Assembly: GCA_023159155.1 (NCBI GenBank)
Contig: JAJNNX010000048.1
Coordinates: 62,001-126,000 of the forward strand
Source: Ustulina deusta
Lineage: Eukaryota > Ascomycota > Sordariomycetes > Xylariales > Xylariaceae
Direction of reading: 5' to 3'
Length of the DNA: 64,000 nucleotides
The notes under the pieces were generated by a model. The model ran no database searches. It was not told the DNA's origin and worked only from the letters and a program-made list of their open reading frames with translations. Shown one piece after another: positions 9,343 through 19,878 of the stretch; the first letter of the stretch is position 1; every line of letters begins with the position of its first letter. The translations under genes and the position numbers were made by a program.

Positions 9343-11167
9343 TCATCGTTTCTTTCCCATAAAAGAACCTTCGAAGCCAGCTCGACCCTTGGACTTCTTG
9401 GCACCCTTCTTCTTGCCAGCTTTACCGAGCAATTTCTCATCTCGTCGCTGTCTAATATTCTCTTCTCTCTTCTTTTGTCGATCCTTAATACTCTTTGCGA
9501 CGCCCTCCTTTCTCGCTGCCCACTCCTTGGTACTTTTCTTCTTGGTGCTTTCCTTCCGTTTGACGGCCTTTTTGAGCATCTTTTCGTCATCTTTGATCTT
9601 TTCTCCCTCAGCTCGTCGTCTAGCAGTAAGCCAGGCCTCCTTTTCTTCAACATCCTTGCGCTTCTCTTCGTCCATAGCCCCCAGCCGTTTCTTCTGATTC
9701 TCAACCTTTAGAAGTGCTGTCTTAGGGTCTGATGGGCCCTTCTTGGGAGTTCTATTGAGAACGTGGGTTAGGTCGTGAGATAATTGAGAGCCATCGCCAA
9801 ATCCGACACGGCCAAAGGCGAAGTTGTGTTGTTCTTCGAGATCAATATTAGGGCTGAGGATACCTCCGGGAGACTCGCGCGCCGACGCTAACGCTTCGTC
9901 ACGTTTTCGCTCTTCTTCCAGCTTCGCTTGTCGCCTTAGCTCCTTCTTATGGGCCTTACGTTCTGCTTGTTTTTGACGGCGAGATTCTAGCAACTCTTCG
10001 CGCGTACGGATTGGTTTGCCATCTCTATCGGCTTTCCGGGCATCCCGGAGAGTCTGGATTCTGGCAGCTAGGCGAGCACGCAGCGCAGCACTGTCTGCGG
10101 GTATCTTGATATGTTTCGGTTTCTCGGACGCTGGGTCGGCGGAGGAAACGGAAGTTGTGATACTGGGAGCCTGCCCCCTGGAATCGACCGGTGTCCCATG
10201 CACGTCGAAGACAGGAGACTGTGGTGTATCGGTTGGAGATGTCATGGATTCGGAGTTGTGTCCTTCAGCAGCATCTGCAGGGAGTTCTGAGGTATGCTCA
10301 TCTGCTTCGGTCGCGTCTTCTCCGACCGACTCGGTGTCCTCGTTTGCAGGATTGGGTTGTGATGCATCGCCGTTTGGTATCGTCTTCGAAATGTCTCCTC
10401 GGTTGCCAAGTTTGATCTTATTGACGCCCTTCACAGTTCTCCGGTTGAACTCGGCTTCCTCATCTCGCAGGCGTTGTCGCTCTGCCTTCCGTTCTTTGCG
10501 CGCGGCCTTCTTCTCTTCTTTCCGGCTCTCTTTCTCAGTCAGCTCGGCTTCCTCGGCCTGCTGCTTCTGTTTCTTTTTCGCTTCCCTGGCAGCCTTCTTC
10601 TTCATGCCTTGGCGGGGTTTTTCTGCCTCGATACCCTCAACTTCTGACCAGTCATCGTCGCTATCTTGCATCTGGTCGTGTTTCCGCTTCTTCCTGGCCT
10701 GCTCATCCATGACTTCCTTGGCACTTCGATTCAAGGCGCTGTCGGGATCGAGCTTATTCCGTCTTGCCTCGGCCGCTTGTGCTTTTGTCTGCTTTTTCCG
10801 TTGCCACTGGTCCTGTAGGAGACTCAGTGATTGGTTCATCGTAGTAGCCCGCAGGAAGGTATTCCCAGAAAACCTGAACAGGCAAAGGACGGCAGTGGGC
10901 GGCAGAGGCTAGGCACCAGAGGGGCTGTGGAGAGAGGATTGACATACGCTTGCATCCTCGCCGTAGTACATCTTGGCGGGGATGAGGGACAACAAGCCAT
11001 CGAAGGCCTTCTGGGAGGTGAGGAGGCGCTCCTGCAGTTGGACATGTTGGTCACTGATTGATCTCCAGAACCAACGCGATTTCCACACAGCTGCGACGAG
11101 CAGCTGGACAGCGGTGGGGTGGGAGGTTGGGGTTGCAGGCACGAACCTTGAGCGACGAGTCCTCCAT
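9343..11167 (-). CDS. RRP14: SURF6 / Rrp14 ribosome biogenesis protein
   Basis: Three exons on the minus strand, 11167-11147, 11031-10948 and 10812-9343, give 524 residues in one frame. Exon 1 is only 21 nt (MEDSSLK). Exon 2 holds the conserved N-terminal block with AFDGLLSLIPAKMYYGED, and exon 3 continues with DQWQRKKQTKAQ. Donors are GTTCGT and GTATGT; acceptors are CTGCAG and CTACAG. Most of the protein is highly charged Lys/Arg/Glu coiled coil. The C-terminal SURF6 domain spans roughly residues 260-500 (KIPADSAALRARLAARIQ, the HNFAFGRVGFGDG block, then KDDEKMLKKAVKRKE). SURF6/Rrp14 is a nucleolar factor for 60S and 40S subunit assembly. The ATG of exon 1 rather than a start inside exon 3 is chosen because the N-terminal block is a family hallmark. 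Confidence 0.92.
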
Positions 11168-11750
11168 TTTGAACAATGCGGCAGATGGAGACGAGCAGGA
11201 TGGGATACTCTGTCGATGCTCGTTGGATATCGCTAATGTTGGCAAGGGGACGGGTGCGTATACTCCAGCCTTGCTGTCGGCCGGGGCGGGAATGGGTGGG
11301 TGGGTGAATGATGAATGGCAACAGGGAGGCAGGAAAAAAAGTTGAGGACCAACCATCGCGCACAGTATCAAAGTGGGTTGGGCTGGTGAGGGATGGCGGC
11401 TCTTGATTGGTGTTGGTGCTGGCCGCCAGACTGATTTTTTGGTCGTGCGGCGAATTTTAGTGCCAAGCGCATCGCTTCCAGTGAAATCTTGGCGCGGCTA
11501 TCGGCTACTACCATCTGGTCCGTGCGCGCCTATCTACCATACCTCGGTACCTAGGTACCTATATGGTGGGGTACAAATGTGGGCTGTTGGATTAGATGGG
11601 GCCAATTCCCTATTTAGGCAGGCAGACTAAAGGTCACAGAGGAACCTCATCCATATAAGTATCTACCTCAGGTAGGTACCTACTTACGACATGATACACT
11701 CTTCATTGTTCATAGACCAATTTAGGCTCGCGAGAGAATCCGCACTGGCC
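11168..11750. promoter_or_regulatory. SURF6 promoter region with GGTACCTAGGTACC palindrome
   Basis: This gap separates SURF6, transcribed leftward, from the 3' end of the next leftward gene. It contains a perfect 14 bp palindrome GGTACCTAGGTACC at 11546-11559 and a second palindrome GTAGGTACCTAC at about 11672-11683. Related words recur in many other intergenic regions of the window and not in coding sequence. Whether they bind a factor is unknown. Confidence 0.4.
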
Positions 11751-12434
11751 CTAAAGGCCCTCCCGTCTCCGCAGCTCCCTTATCTCACGGTCACACAAGA
11801 GCAACGCGGCCTTGGCCTCCTCGCTCAGCTTGCTCATGTCATAATTGCCCTTCTCTATAGACATGTTCTCCATCGTGCTACTGCCCGTGTCACAGCGCCG
11901 AGTTACGCTGACCGCCCTTTGGCACAGATAGTCGCCGCCCGTAGGCTCCTGGATGAAGTGGTACAATAGGAAAACGGCAGCGCAGAGCCAGTATCGAAGC
12001 CCTAGCAGGATATTAGCATGAATCAAACCTGCGGCCAACGACCGTATTGACGAAACTGTACCTCTGCCATTTCTGAGCGTGCAGAAGTACATTCCAGAGT
12101 CGCCCAGTGCCATAATGAGGTCGCCAACTGTTGTATTCGGGACGAAAGAGCGCCCATTGCTGGCGGTTGTGACGCACTCGATCTTGCCGAATCCGGTAGT
12201 GGCATCGTCTTCGGTGACCCTGAGGTCTATCGACATGGCTGCGGCGGGGTCGTTGGGGTCGACAATCCCTGGTGCGACCATGATTGCGTCTGTGTCGGTC
12301 GCTATCCCGAGTGCCCATCCTCGAGCTAGCTTATAGGTGCCATGCCCATTCTTAACCTGCAACAGCCAGATACCAGTTGCTTTCTTGCCGCACAAGGGGC
12401 CGTACTTGGCAATGGGGAATCCCCCGGTTTCCAT
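11751..12434 (-). CDS. hypothetical protein with one membrane segment
   Basis: The frame from the ATG at 12434 encodes 227 residues if read through, or 207 if a 60 bp GT-AG intron is removed after the LRNGR segment (about 12059-12000; branch-like TGCTAAT, acceptor TGCTAG). Because 60 is a multiple of three and the intron has no stop, sequence alone does not decide. The N-terminal half has three to four cysteines and ordinary globular composition. A hydrophobic stretch (YWLCAAVFLLYHF) could span a membrane. The C-terminal tail is charged and helical (SEEAKAALLLCDREIRELRRR). I do not recognise the family. Confidence 0.5.
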   Translation of the reverse strand: METGGFPIAKYGPLCGKKATGIWLLQVKNGHGTYKLARGWALGIATDTDAIMVAPGIVDPNDPAAAMSIDLRVTEDDATTGFGKIECVTTASNGRSFVPNTTVGDLIMALGDSGMYFCTLRNGRGTVSSIRSLAAGLIHANILLGLRYWLCAAVFLLYHFIQEPTGGDYLCQRAVSVTRRCDTGSSTMENMSIEKGNYDMSKLSEEAKAALLLCDREIRELRRREGL

Positions 12435-14411
12435 TGTTGCTAAGTATTTGGACTTTTAGATTTAGTGTTGAGGATGAACAAGATATGACGAAGGAATTTG
12501 GTCAACAGATGTAGCGAAGTTTGGTGGCAAACTGAGGATGGCGGGGGTCGATAGGATAGCATCGAAGAGTAGAAGCAAGTTGGCTATTAATACAAAAGCA
12601 AGGGCGCCTCGGGGGTCCGTAACCGCAAACAAACGACTGAGACAATGTGTTACCTCCGTACGGCCACAATGGCGACATCAGATGATACCTAACTAATGTT
12701 CAAGGGTACATGATTTATTGGTGATACACACAATATGGCACTTTCTGGTCCACCGTGGTGCTCAGCCGAGTGCACAAGATATCAAGATGGCAGCAACATG
12801 GAGCGCAGCAATGGAACTGAACTTGGGGTTTATCCGTCAATATGTTATCTTCAAACTCGAGGTAAAGACAACGATGATTAAGAGAACAGCTGGGCGTTTC
12901 TATTCTTCGATCGGCTTGTGTTCCTGCTGTGGACGTGCCTGGTGCGACTAGCAAAACACAACAAACTGTTCTAGTTTGCCTCTCGCCACGACCTTGTCCG
13001 ATGACTCACTGTAGGCATAGGTAATGATTCTTGTTATGGTGCGAAGAATTTAAAACTACTTCGTGGGCTACCCCTTGTTTGTATGCATGTTTTCTTTGCT
13101 CTACAGGTGCATTATCATGGGATCTCTTCTACCTGATAGTTCTTATTAACTGAGCTGTCTAAGAATTCATGGATTACAAGGAATAATTAACGTAAATTTG
13201 TACCAGAGCCTATTGGGTTTAGGCATGTTATCCAAATTTGTATACACATGTTTAGCTGTATGGATAGCTCTGTCTAGATATACATATCGCAGGAAACCTC
13301 CAGCCGCCCTTCTATCATTTCTTTAAATTTTAACGCCGGGGTTTCTGCTTTATTCGTTTCTTCTCTCTGGTTATATCGCATTCGAAGATAGTCATGCAAC
13401 ATGCAAGAATTGCCATCATAGCCCAACTGCAGGGTCTCCCTGTCAGGTCCCTTTCACCTCACATCTCGCCTCATACCTGACTTTATTTTTATCATGTCGA
13501 CTTAAACCGCACATTCCATTCTAAGCTGCTCTTTAGTGTTTATATAAGACTATATACCACAAATAACTGCAATATTCACCGACTTTGAATTCACTAAAGT
13601 CTCTTAAGTCTTACAATTCAAGCTTGCCAACGACAGCCTTGGTTCTGGCCTGACACAGCCACCACGAAAAGGCAAAGATACCTAGTCAGCCACCTAGAGG
13701 ACATGCCGTTTGCCAGGAATTCTAACCATATCAACTCCATCAGCGAGTGTACAATCAAATTGGGAGAGAGGGTTTGCGCACCAGACATTTTGGATAGGGA
13801 ATGGGCGATGGCCTGTCCTAGAGTTATTTATGTGAAAGAAGCTGTTTCTGCAGCCCTCCTACCTTGGATATGGAGTGCCCTCGCATTTCTCCCATCGTCT
13901 AGCGTTGAGTCTTGCGGTGCTCTTCGCTGTCTTGACCCCATGGACTCGCCGAGTTGGTAGGATGGAGTGTCGGCACTGCATGTATGGAACGTCACCAAGG
14001 GAGGCACGGAGGGAAGACAGGCGATAAGGGTGACCGTAACAAACTCTGCAATTCTTGAGTGATCGAGGTCAAGATTAGTGCGACGCTAATCTCGGGGTAA
14101 TTACAAATTGCTGATTCCATTCACGCCCAGTGACCAACCGGGGCTATATGCCAGGCTAGGTCTTCAGAATGCTTCAGTAAGACCCTATTATACAATAGAG
14201 GCGAGCAACGCCGGCGACGAGAGACCTAGTCGGGTCGGATTGTCAGGATAAACTAGGAATATCGCTGTCTTCGAATGTAGTTGATACCAAACATACCGAA
14301 CTCCCTTGAGCTGCCTAGCCTATCTCCCTTCGGAACTGCACTTGATTTTTTATCATTATACAAGCGTTATTCTGCCTCTTCAGACATTGATAAAGGTCTT
14401 AGAAACATGTC
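12435..14411. other. long intergenic region, no gene supported
   Basis: Two frames occupy the same place on opposite strands near 12715-12954, and one of 85 codons lies at 13703-13960 (+). None has a recognisable motif. Sequence between 13000 and 13700 is AT-rich but not to the level of the RIP-mutated block. Confidence 0.4.
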
Positions 14412-14726
14412 GTGGGAGTAGATTGCGGAGTAAGGCTCTCAAAAAAACTCAAACAAAAGCTCAAAGAGTGTGATTTGGAAGAGCCGTCTCTACAAACTCG
14501 AGCTTCGAAAGTGGCTGCAGCTGGCCCAGGGCCATCAACGGGAGCACAGGGAGGAGAGGGAGAGTTAGGCTGGGAAGATCTTTGGGATGAAAAGCCGAAG
14601 GAGGACACTATCCACGACATCTTGGTTTGGAAATACATCCTCTTGGGCATGCCTTTCTCGACTGCACCAGACAATAGCAATTTGCTAAAGTCTGGAGTGT
14701 GGGAACGTGTTGTTCCCATTATATAG
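14412..14726 (+). CDS. possible exon of an unrecognised protein
   Basis: An open frame of about 104 codons with plausible protein composition (basic-acidic N-terminus, then ELGWEDLWDEKPKED and a hydrophobic IHDILVWKYILLG). It starts at GTG, not ATG, so if real it would be an exon of a spliced gene whose other exons I cannot see. A frame on the opposite strand covers the same bases. Doubtful. Confidence 0.2.
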   Translation: MGVDCGVRLSKKLKQKLKECDLEEPSLQTRASKVAAAGPGPSTGAQGGEGELGWEDLWDEKPKEDTIHDILVWKYILLGMPFSTAPDNSNLLKSGVWERVVPII

Positions 14727-15102
14727 ACTGCATCTCTGGATGATTGCTTGGGAGATAAAGGATAGGTTGCTAGGTTTTAGTTTCAGTTATTTGTTATTTT
14801 TGTTGTCTAAGCCTCCGTGTATTCTTATCTGCCGTGGTCATGGTGCTTTACGCCCCAAACGTGTTCGATATCTGAATGATGGCTATTGGGAGCTTGAGGG
14901 TAGATCGATCTATTCCATCATAATTAGGTAGGTATCAGATTGCTCAAAGAGTTTAGGGACTGAGATAAATTCAGTACAGGTTATTCTCACGGAAAATGGT
15001 ACCGTTATTGTCAGGTTAATAAATTCTTTTTGACCTGCCCTCCATTCGTGGACATGTCCTCCTATCCCGCTTTGACAGCTTATTCTGGTTAACTCATGAG
15101 GA

Positions 15103-18013
15103 TCAAACGAGAACAACTGTCTGGACCTTGCCTGAATCTCCCCTAATGTGCTGATATGTCCCGATGCGTTCAAAGGTCAGGCCATCGGTACCACGCACCT
15201 GGCGCAGTAGCAAGCAAGTCTTACTAGGCAGACCTTCAGCTCCACTAAGGGTTACCATCTCAAAACACCAGATATTATCTATATCTTTTTCTAGGGAGTC
15301 CTTATCCGTAGCAATGTCCATAAAGACGTATGGATGTGTACGCAGATCTCCTTTTAAGCTCATCATATAAGTTTCGTCATCCTTTAACTTCCCGAGCTGT
15401 CCTTCAAGCGTGATACTCCCCCTAACACTAGTTTGCGCAAGATCCGACTGCACATTAAAGGAGATCACTTTGGATGTCCAGTGAAGCGTTACTTCTGTTT
15501 CACCCAGATTATTGAAGATTCGATGCTCCTCGGACTCTGGCAAGACGGAGGCCCAGCTCCACGTTGGAAATATCCTGGCCCTCTCCTTCGGTGATGGAAT
15601 ATCAATGCTCCACATGAGGCTGGCTAGGGTGTGTTCACCTTTCCAAATGCCACCGATAAACTCGTCCCCTAATACTTTTTGCATGACCTGACCCAGGCCG
15701 AGGATCGCGGTGATCCGATCTGAAGGCTTGGTAAGCAGCCGATTCCCGTACGTCTCTAGTAATCGACAATACGTAGCGAAAGGTTTATCTGAAACAAGGG
15801 CTTTGGAATCAGGTGCCACGCTATCTGTAGAGGAGCTCGTGGTCTGCGATCGAGAAGCCATATGGCCGTGGAAGTATTCCTTGATTTTCCACCTGTCGGG
15901 AAATTGTATATTCGTCCGGACTCCGTCTGGGTCGTGCTCGGAAGCGCTAAGTTCCATACATTCCCAGAGAATGGCGCCGTTACCGTAGTAAAGAACTCGT
16001 TTGCTGAATATATGTTCCTGTAGCGTCCACGCTCGTTTCTCGACTGGGCTTCCCATGGCTCCAATGTATGCAAAGCCGATGTTTGGAAAGTTCGCATCGG
16101 GGTAGACGGCCAGGTAGGAGAGGGGACGGGTCGAGCGGACGACCGAAAGACTTGTGTCCCTAAATGGGAATTGCTCCCTCATCCGATATCGTTTGGGAAG
16201 ACGTACGTTTAGTTGTTGAGGGTTAAAGAAGCCGTCTGGATGCGGGCGAAATAGCCCGTCGTCGGAACTATCGCCAACCGACGTCGTGATTGTTAAAGTG
16301 GCGTTGGCGTAGACTTGAGTCATTTTAATTGCCTCGCGCGACCAATCGTCGTGGTCGTCTTGAATGATACAAAGCGCATCGATCCATATATACTTGAAAC
16401 CGATGGCGCGGGAGGCGTGGATCGCATCAAGAAGTGTACGCGGTAGCTCATGAGATGAAATTGCGACATAATACCGTTCCAAGTTCTTCGTCGTCGTCTG
16501 ATGCGTATTGGAGGAGGTACCCCAACAATAGGATAAAGCGCAGTAATTGTGATGGGCCCCTTTACTCTCGAATAGGAACGGATCGCGGCTGCCATCTCCA
16601 ACGTCTATAACACGAGTGGGCAGTGGGACCGAGGCATGGCCACAAGCTTTGTGATTTGTGATGCAATTATGCAGCCATCTTTTAGCAACTTGAAAAGAAC
16701 TCAAAGACGAGGTTCCTTTCTCGTAGTCGTCATTCGTGGGTGACTGTTTGATTGTTACCTCTTTGTTCTTGTTAGTATTTAGAATAGGAGGGGTTGCGTT
16801 CTATTTAGGAATTTATATCTCATCACGCACCATCAAGGTAGCCGAGCGCGAGCTCAGCTCCAAGGTCTCCGACCGTAACGAAGAGCCTATTCGGAAGACG
16901 TAGGTGTAAAAATACACTAGGTGTCGAACGTTGCAGGAATTTGGCCAGCACGGGATAGACACGAGAGCGGTAATTTTTGGCTAGATTCAATGCCTGCAGA
17001 AATACACGGCAGAGACGGCACCCTGACTTGGCTGATGATGCCAAATTCTCCAGATTATCATGATGTCGAAAACAGTCTGCCGAAGTTTGACTGTCATCCT
17101 CATCCAAGCAGCTACAGGGTGGGTAAGTGCTTAGCGTCTGATATTGAAAGCATAGTGAACAGAGGGTATCCTTGGCTGGCTCGATATCTGTTCGATCTGC
17201 GATTGAAGAAAGCTCGTGGAAAAAATCATAAATCAGTTTATCTGAGTTAATTATTTGCTTTCCATTGGACCCAGTTGTTATGTATTGATAGACATTGCAG
17301 GTCGCAAGCACGGATACGAACAACGGGTGGCAAGACCGCGGTGGAAACCAATCTGGATGTGATGCGGCAAGTAATAGAGCTTCTGCCACTTCTTTGCGTT
17401 GGCGTTGGTCGTGATATTCAGTCTGCTGAATAGGGGAAAATGATGCTCCTAGCTCACAAAGCATGTCTATGACATTAACTTGGCGGTCAATCAATGCTAG
17501 ATCGAGAGGTTGCCAGCCTTCCGAAGGTGTATTAACATCGGCGCCGGCACAGACCAGAATCTGAATCATTCGAACATCGGCGTTTTTGATGGCCTCGTGA
17601 ATAGGCAAGACGCATACGTCACTACCCGCCGGATCATCATGATCCCCTATTTCGTTGCCAGCGGATCGTCCCTGGCTGCGAATGCTAACGCCAGCACCAT
17701 GGGCGAGGAGCAACTCTGCACCCTCATGATACTCCAGACGGGCTGCTTCTTGAAGCGGTGTCCGCCCCAGATAGTTCCGAAAATCAACACTCGCGCCGTG
17801 GTTAAGAAGATACTCCACGCCATCTCGTTGTTTGGTGGCTATCATCCGATGCAATGGCGTGTTCCAGTGTGGCCATGCGCTCGTGTATCCTCTCAGTATT
17901 CGGAGGTCAGCCATCGACCACTGGGTATCAGGCAACCCGCCACTCTTCAGAAACTGAATGATTCCAGTTAAATCTCTTGGGCCTGCAGCACGGAAAGACT
18001 CGTGGCGGGACAT
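15103..18013 (-). CDS. ankyrin repeat-HET domain protein
   Basis: Two exons, 18013-16831 and 16760-15103, joined across a 70 bp intron (GTGCGT donor, AAAG acceptor), give 946 residues. The in-frame GTG at 18016 is not used; ATG 18013 is the start. Residues about 51-195 contain three to four ankyrin repeats (NTPLHRMIA, GRTPLQEAA, LPIHEAIKNADV). Residues about 285-335 are the cysteine-rich segment that usually opens HET proteins (two CxxC pairs, CSLC and CRLC). The HET domain follows, with YCALSYCWG at about 467-475 and YIWIDALCIIQDD near 520. HET domains trigger cell death after non-self recognition in heterokaryon incompatibility, with ankyrin repeats as likely sensor. Both halves are intact. 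The first is easily mistaken for a separate ankyrin gene; the splice restores phase exactly. Confidence 0.88.
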
Positions 18014-18360
18014 CACGATTGGTAACGCGCACTGTTTAACTTCACCCCGTTGCTCTCAATGCAGTATGCTTGATTGTTTTGCCGAAGGTCTAACATCACC
18101 ACCAGTAAGCTGATTATGTCAGCTTGGGGGAGGCAGCGCATAAGCAGCCGGTGGAGGCATCTGATTTGATTACATACACTCTTTTCTTGAACGAGGGCAT
18201 AAATGCTACTAGAAAGCGACCCCCTGCTTTCGAAGGCGCAATGCCCATCATGCGAGAGAGATAGTCTGGCCATTATTATAGGCTACTCTCAAGAAGTGTG
18301 GTGCGGAGTAGGATTGCTGGCAGTGGGGGTAACCTGCGGAGACACGGCAAAGCTGAAACT
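18014..18360. other. promoter region of the ANK-HET gene
   Basis: No gene recognised. It lies between the ANK-HET start and a solo LTR that was inserted about 350 bp upstream of it, close enough to influence expression. Confidence 0.4.
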
Positions 18361-18615
18361 TGTCGGATTGAACACTTAGCAATCTCTATTGGCCACAAGT
18401 TCTGTTGTAATATTGTTATTGTTGTAGGTCTGTTCGTATGGTCTATTAGCACCCCTTATACATATATGCCTCATACAAATTAGGTAGAACCACTGATTCT
18501 GCCATATAACGTTCCATTGGCTAGCACACATACCCCCATAGGGGCAACTCTCACTAGCCACTCCAAGGCTCTCATCACCACCTAGCCACCACTTAGCCCA
18601 CCACTGAATCCGACA
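18361..18615 (+). mobile_element. solo LTR, same family as the 24.3-34.1 kb element
   Basis: A 255 bp segment begins TGTCGGATT and ends AATCCGACA, an inverted terminal pair, and aligns over its length with the 248 bp LTRs at 24316 and 33856 (shared ATTGTTGTAGGTCTGT-like core, TCTCACTAGCCACT, CACCACCTAGCCACCACTTA). No internal region accompanies it, so it is a solo LTR left by recombination. The flanks AAACT (18356-18360) and AGACT (18616-18620) differ by one transition and are probably a decayed 5 bp target duplication. It is more diverged from the other two than they are from each other, so it is an older copy. Confidence 0.85.
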
Positions 18616-19098
18616 AGACTGCAAGGTCAGTTGATGTTAGAGTAGTTCATCGAAAATCGAAGTGTCGTTGCACCTAACAATTGTGACTGCGCTCTTACGC
18701 TATCGAATAAGCTGGACATGAATATGTAGGGACGCGTAAAACTTCTCCACTCGATCAATACTGTCAGCTAGTTGACGAGTATCACGCAGAACCACCCTTC
18801 TACTGCCTTGTTCACTTTGATCCTGTTAGTGTCTCAGCTAGCTTGCCTAATCTGTCAGATTTAGCAGAGTCTTCACTCTCTTTGTCTGGTCGATTCCTTG
18901 TTCTCTGGTTAGGGCATGATTCGCCCATCTTCCTACATTCTGCACATTGAACAATTACAGGTAGCTGTTCTGTCACTCAGTTACTTTCTCGAGATTACCT
19001 TTTTCGAGCATAGACTGCATCATATCCCCATAACCTGTTGGATAGATTGAATACGACAAGGCTCTAGGATTGTAGTATTGTCAATTTCTAAAACAAAG
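18616..19098. other. intergenic region
   Basis: No gene or repeat recognised. Confidence 0.4.
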
Positions 19099-19344
19099 AT
19101 GCCTCTTGAGCTTCTCGAAGTCGACCCAAAGACCGACTTCCCTGGTATCGCCAGGTGTATGTTCGAGTCACATGAGACACCCTCGCAGCGAATGTTCCAA
19201 GCTTACTGCAATGGTGTCAAGTGACGTTAGAGCTGTACTTTTGCGCTCTATAACCGGGAAGTGACGGTGAACTGACATCAAACAAAAACAGGGACACTGT
19301 TGGCTGGGACGAGGACACTGGACATGTGACACTTGCATATGATC
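19099..19344 (+). pseudogene. small gene fragment, GNAT acetyltransferase-like N-terminus
   Basis: An ATG at 19099 opens 41 codons beginning MPLELLEVDPKTDFPGIARC, which resembles the first residues of fungal GNAT-family acetyltransferases, ending in TGA at 19222. A possible intron could join it in frame to a second short piece (about 19292-19344, DTVGWDEDTGHVTLAYD) that ends at a good GTAAGT donor, but that piece does not look like GNAT. Nothing resembling the acetyl-CoA site follows. I read it as a fragment; the family call is weak. Confidence 0.3.
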
Positions 19345-19878
19345 GAGTAAGTACTTGAGGACTCATAGCTCTAAAAACTACATGATTGCTAATGGTGAAC
19401 AGCAAAGCGTAAGCGATGGGAGCCTCTGCTACCCCAGCAAATCGCCAGACAAAAGAAAACGGGTTGAAGATATCAGGAGTGCGCTAGATGATACTCGCAT
19501 CCTGGGTGCTAACGAAACGATTCCCGCTGGCAATACTGTCAAAAGGTCACAGGAGGTCGAAACTCTTGAAATTAGACAGAGCGATGGCGCATTCCCCGGT
19601 TGGGGTTATAACCCCTATCTTGCCATAGTGTCAGGGACCAGGGTCACCAGTGGGTAGAAGCTACCCATGTGGGTCTGTATTCTAGGACATGTTTATATAA
19701 AGACCTACTTCTCCCCAATCTACTTGGGAGAAGAAGGTCAGGAATCAATGATATTAAGCCCTTACCTATACCTTTCTATCTACCAGTGACCTACTTGCGA
19801 CCTACTTGTGACCAGCCTTCACTCTGGGATAACCCACTCTGACACATAGACCCTAACACATATCTAGGAAGTTTAGTC

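Noticed and set aside
10016..10912. A 298-codon Ser/Phe/Cys-rich plus-strand frame
   Set aside because: It is antisense to SURF6; its composition is the complement of the Lys/Glu-rich coding sequence.
12715..12954. Overlapping frames of nearly equal length on both strands
   Set aside because: No way to prefer one, and no family features in either.
13703..13960. An 85-codon plus-strand frame
   Set aside because: No motif; length is within chance expectation for the region.
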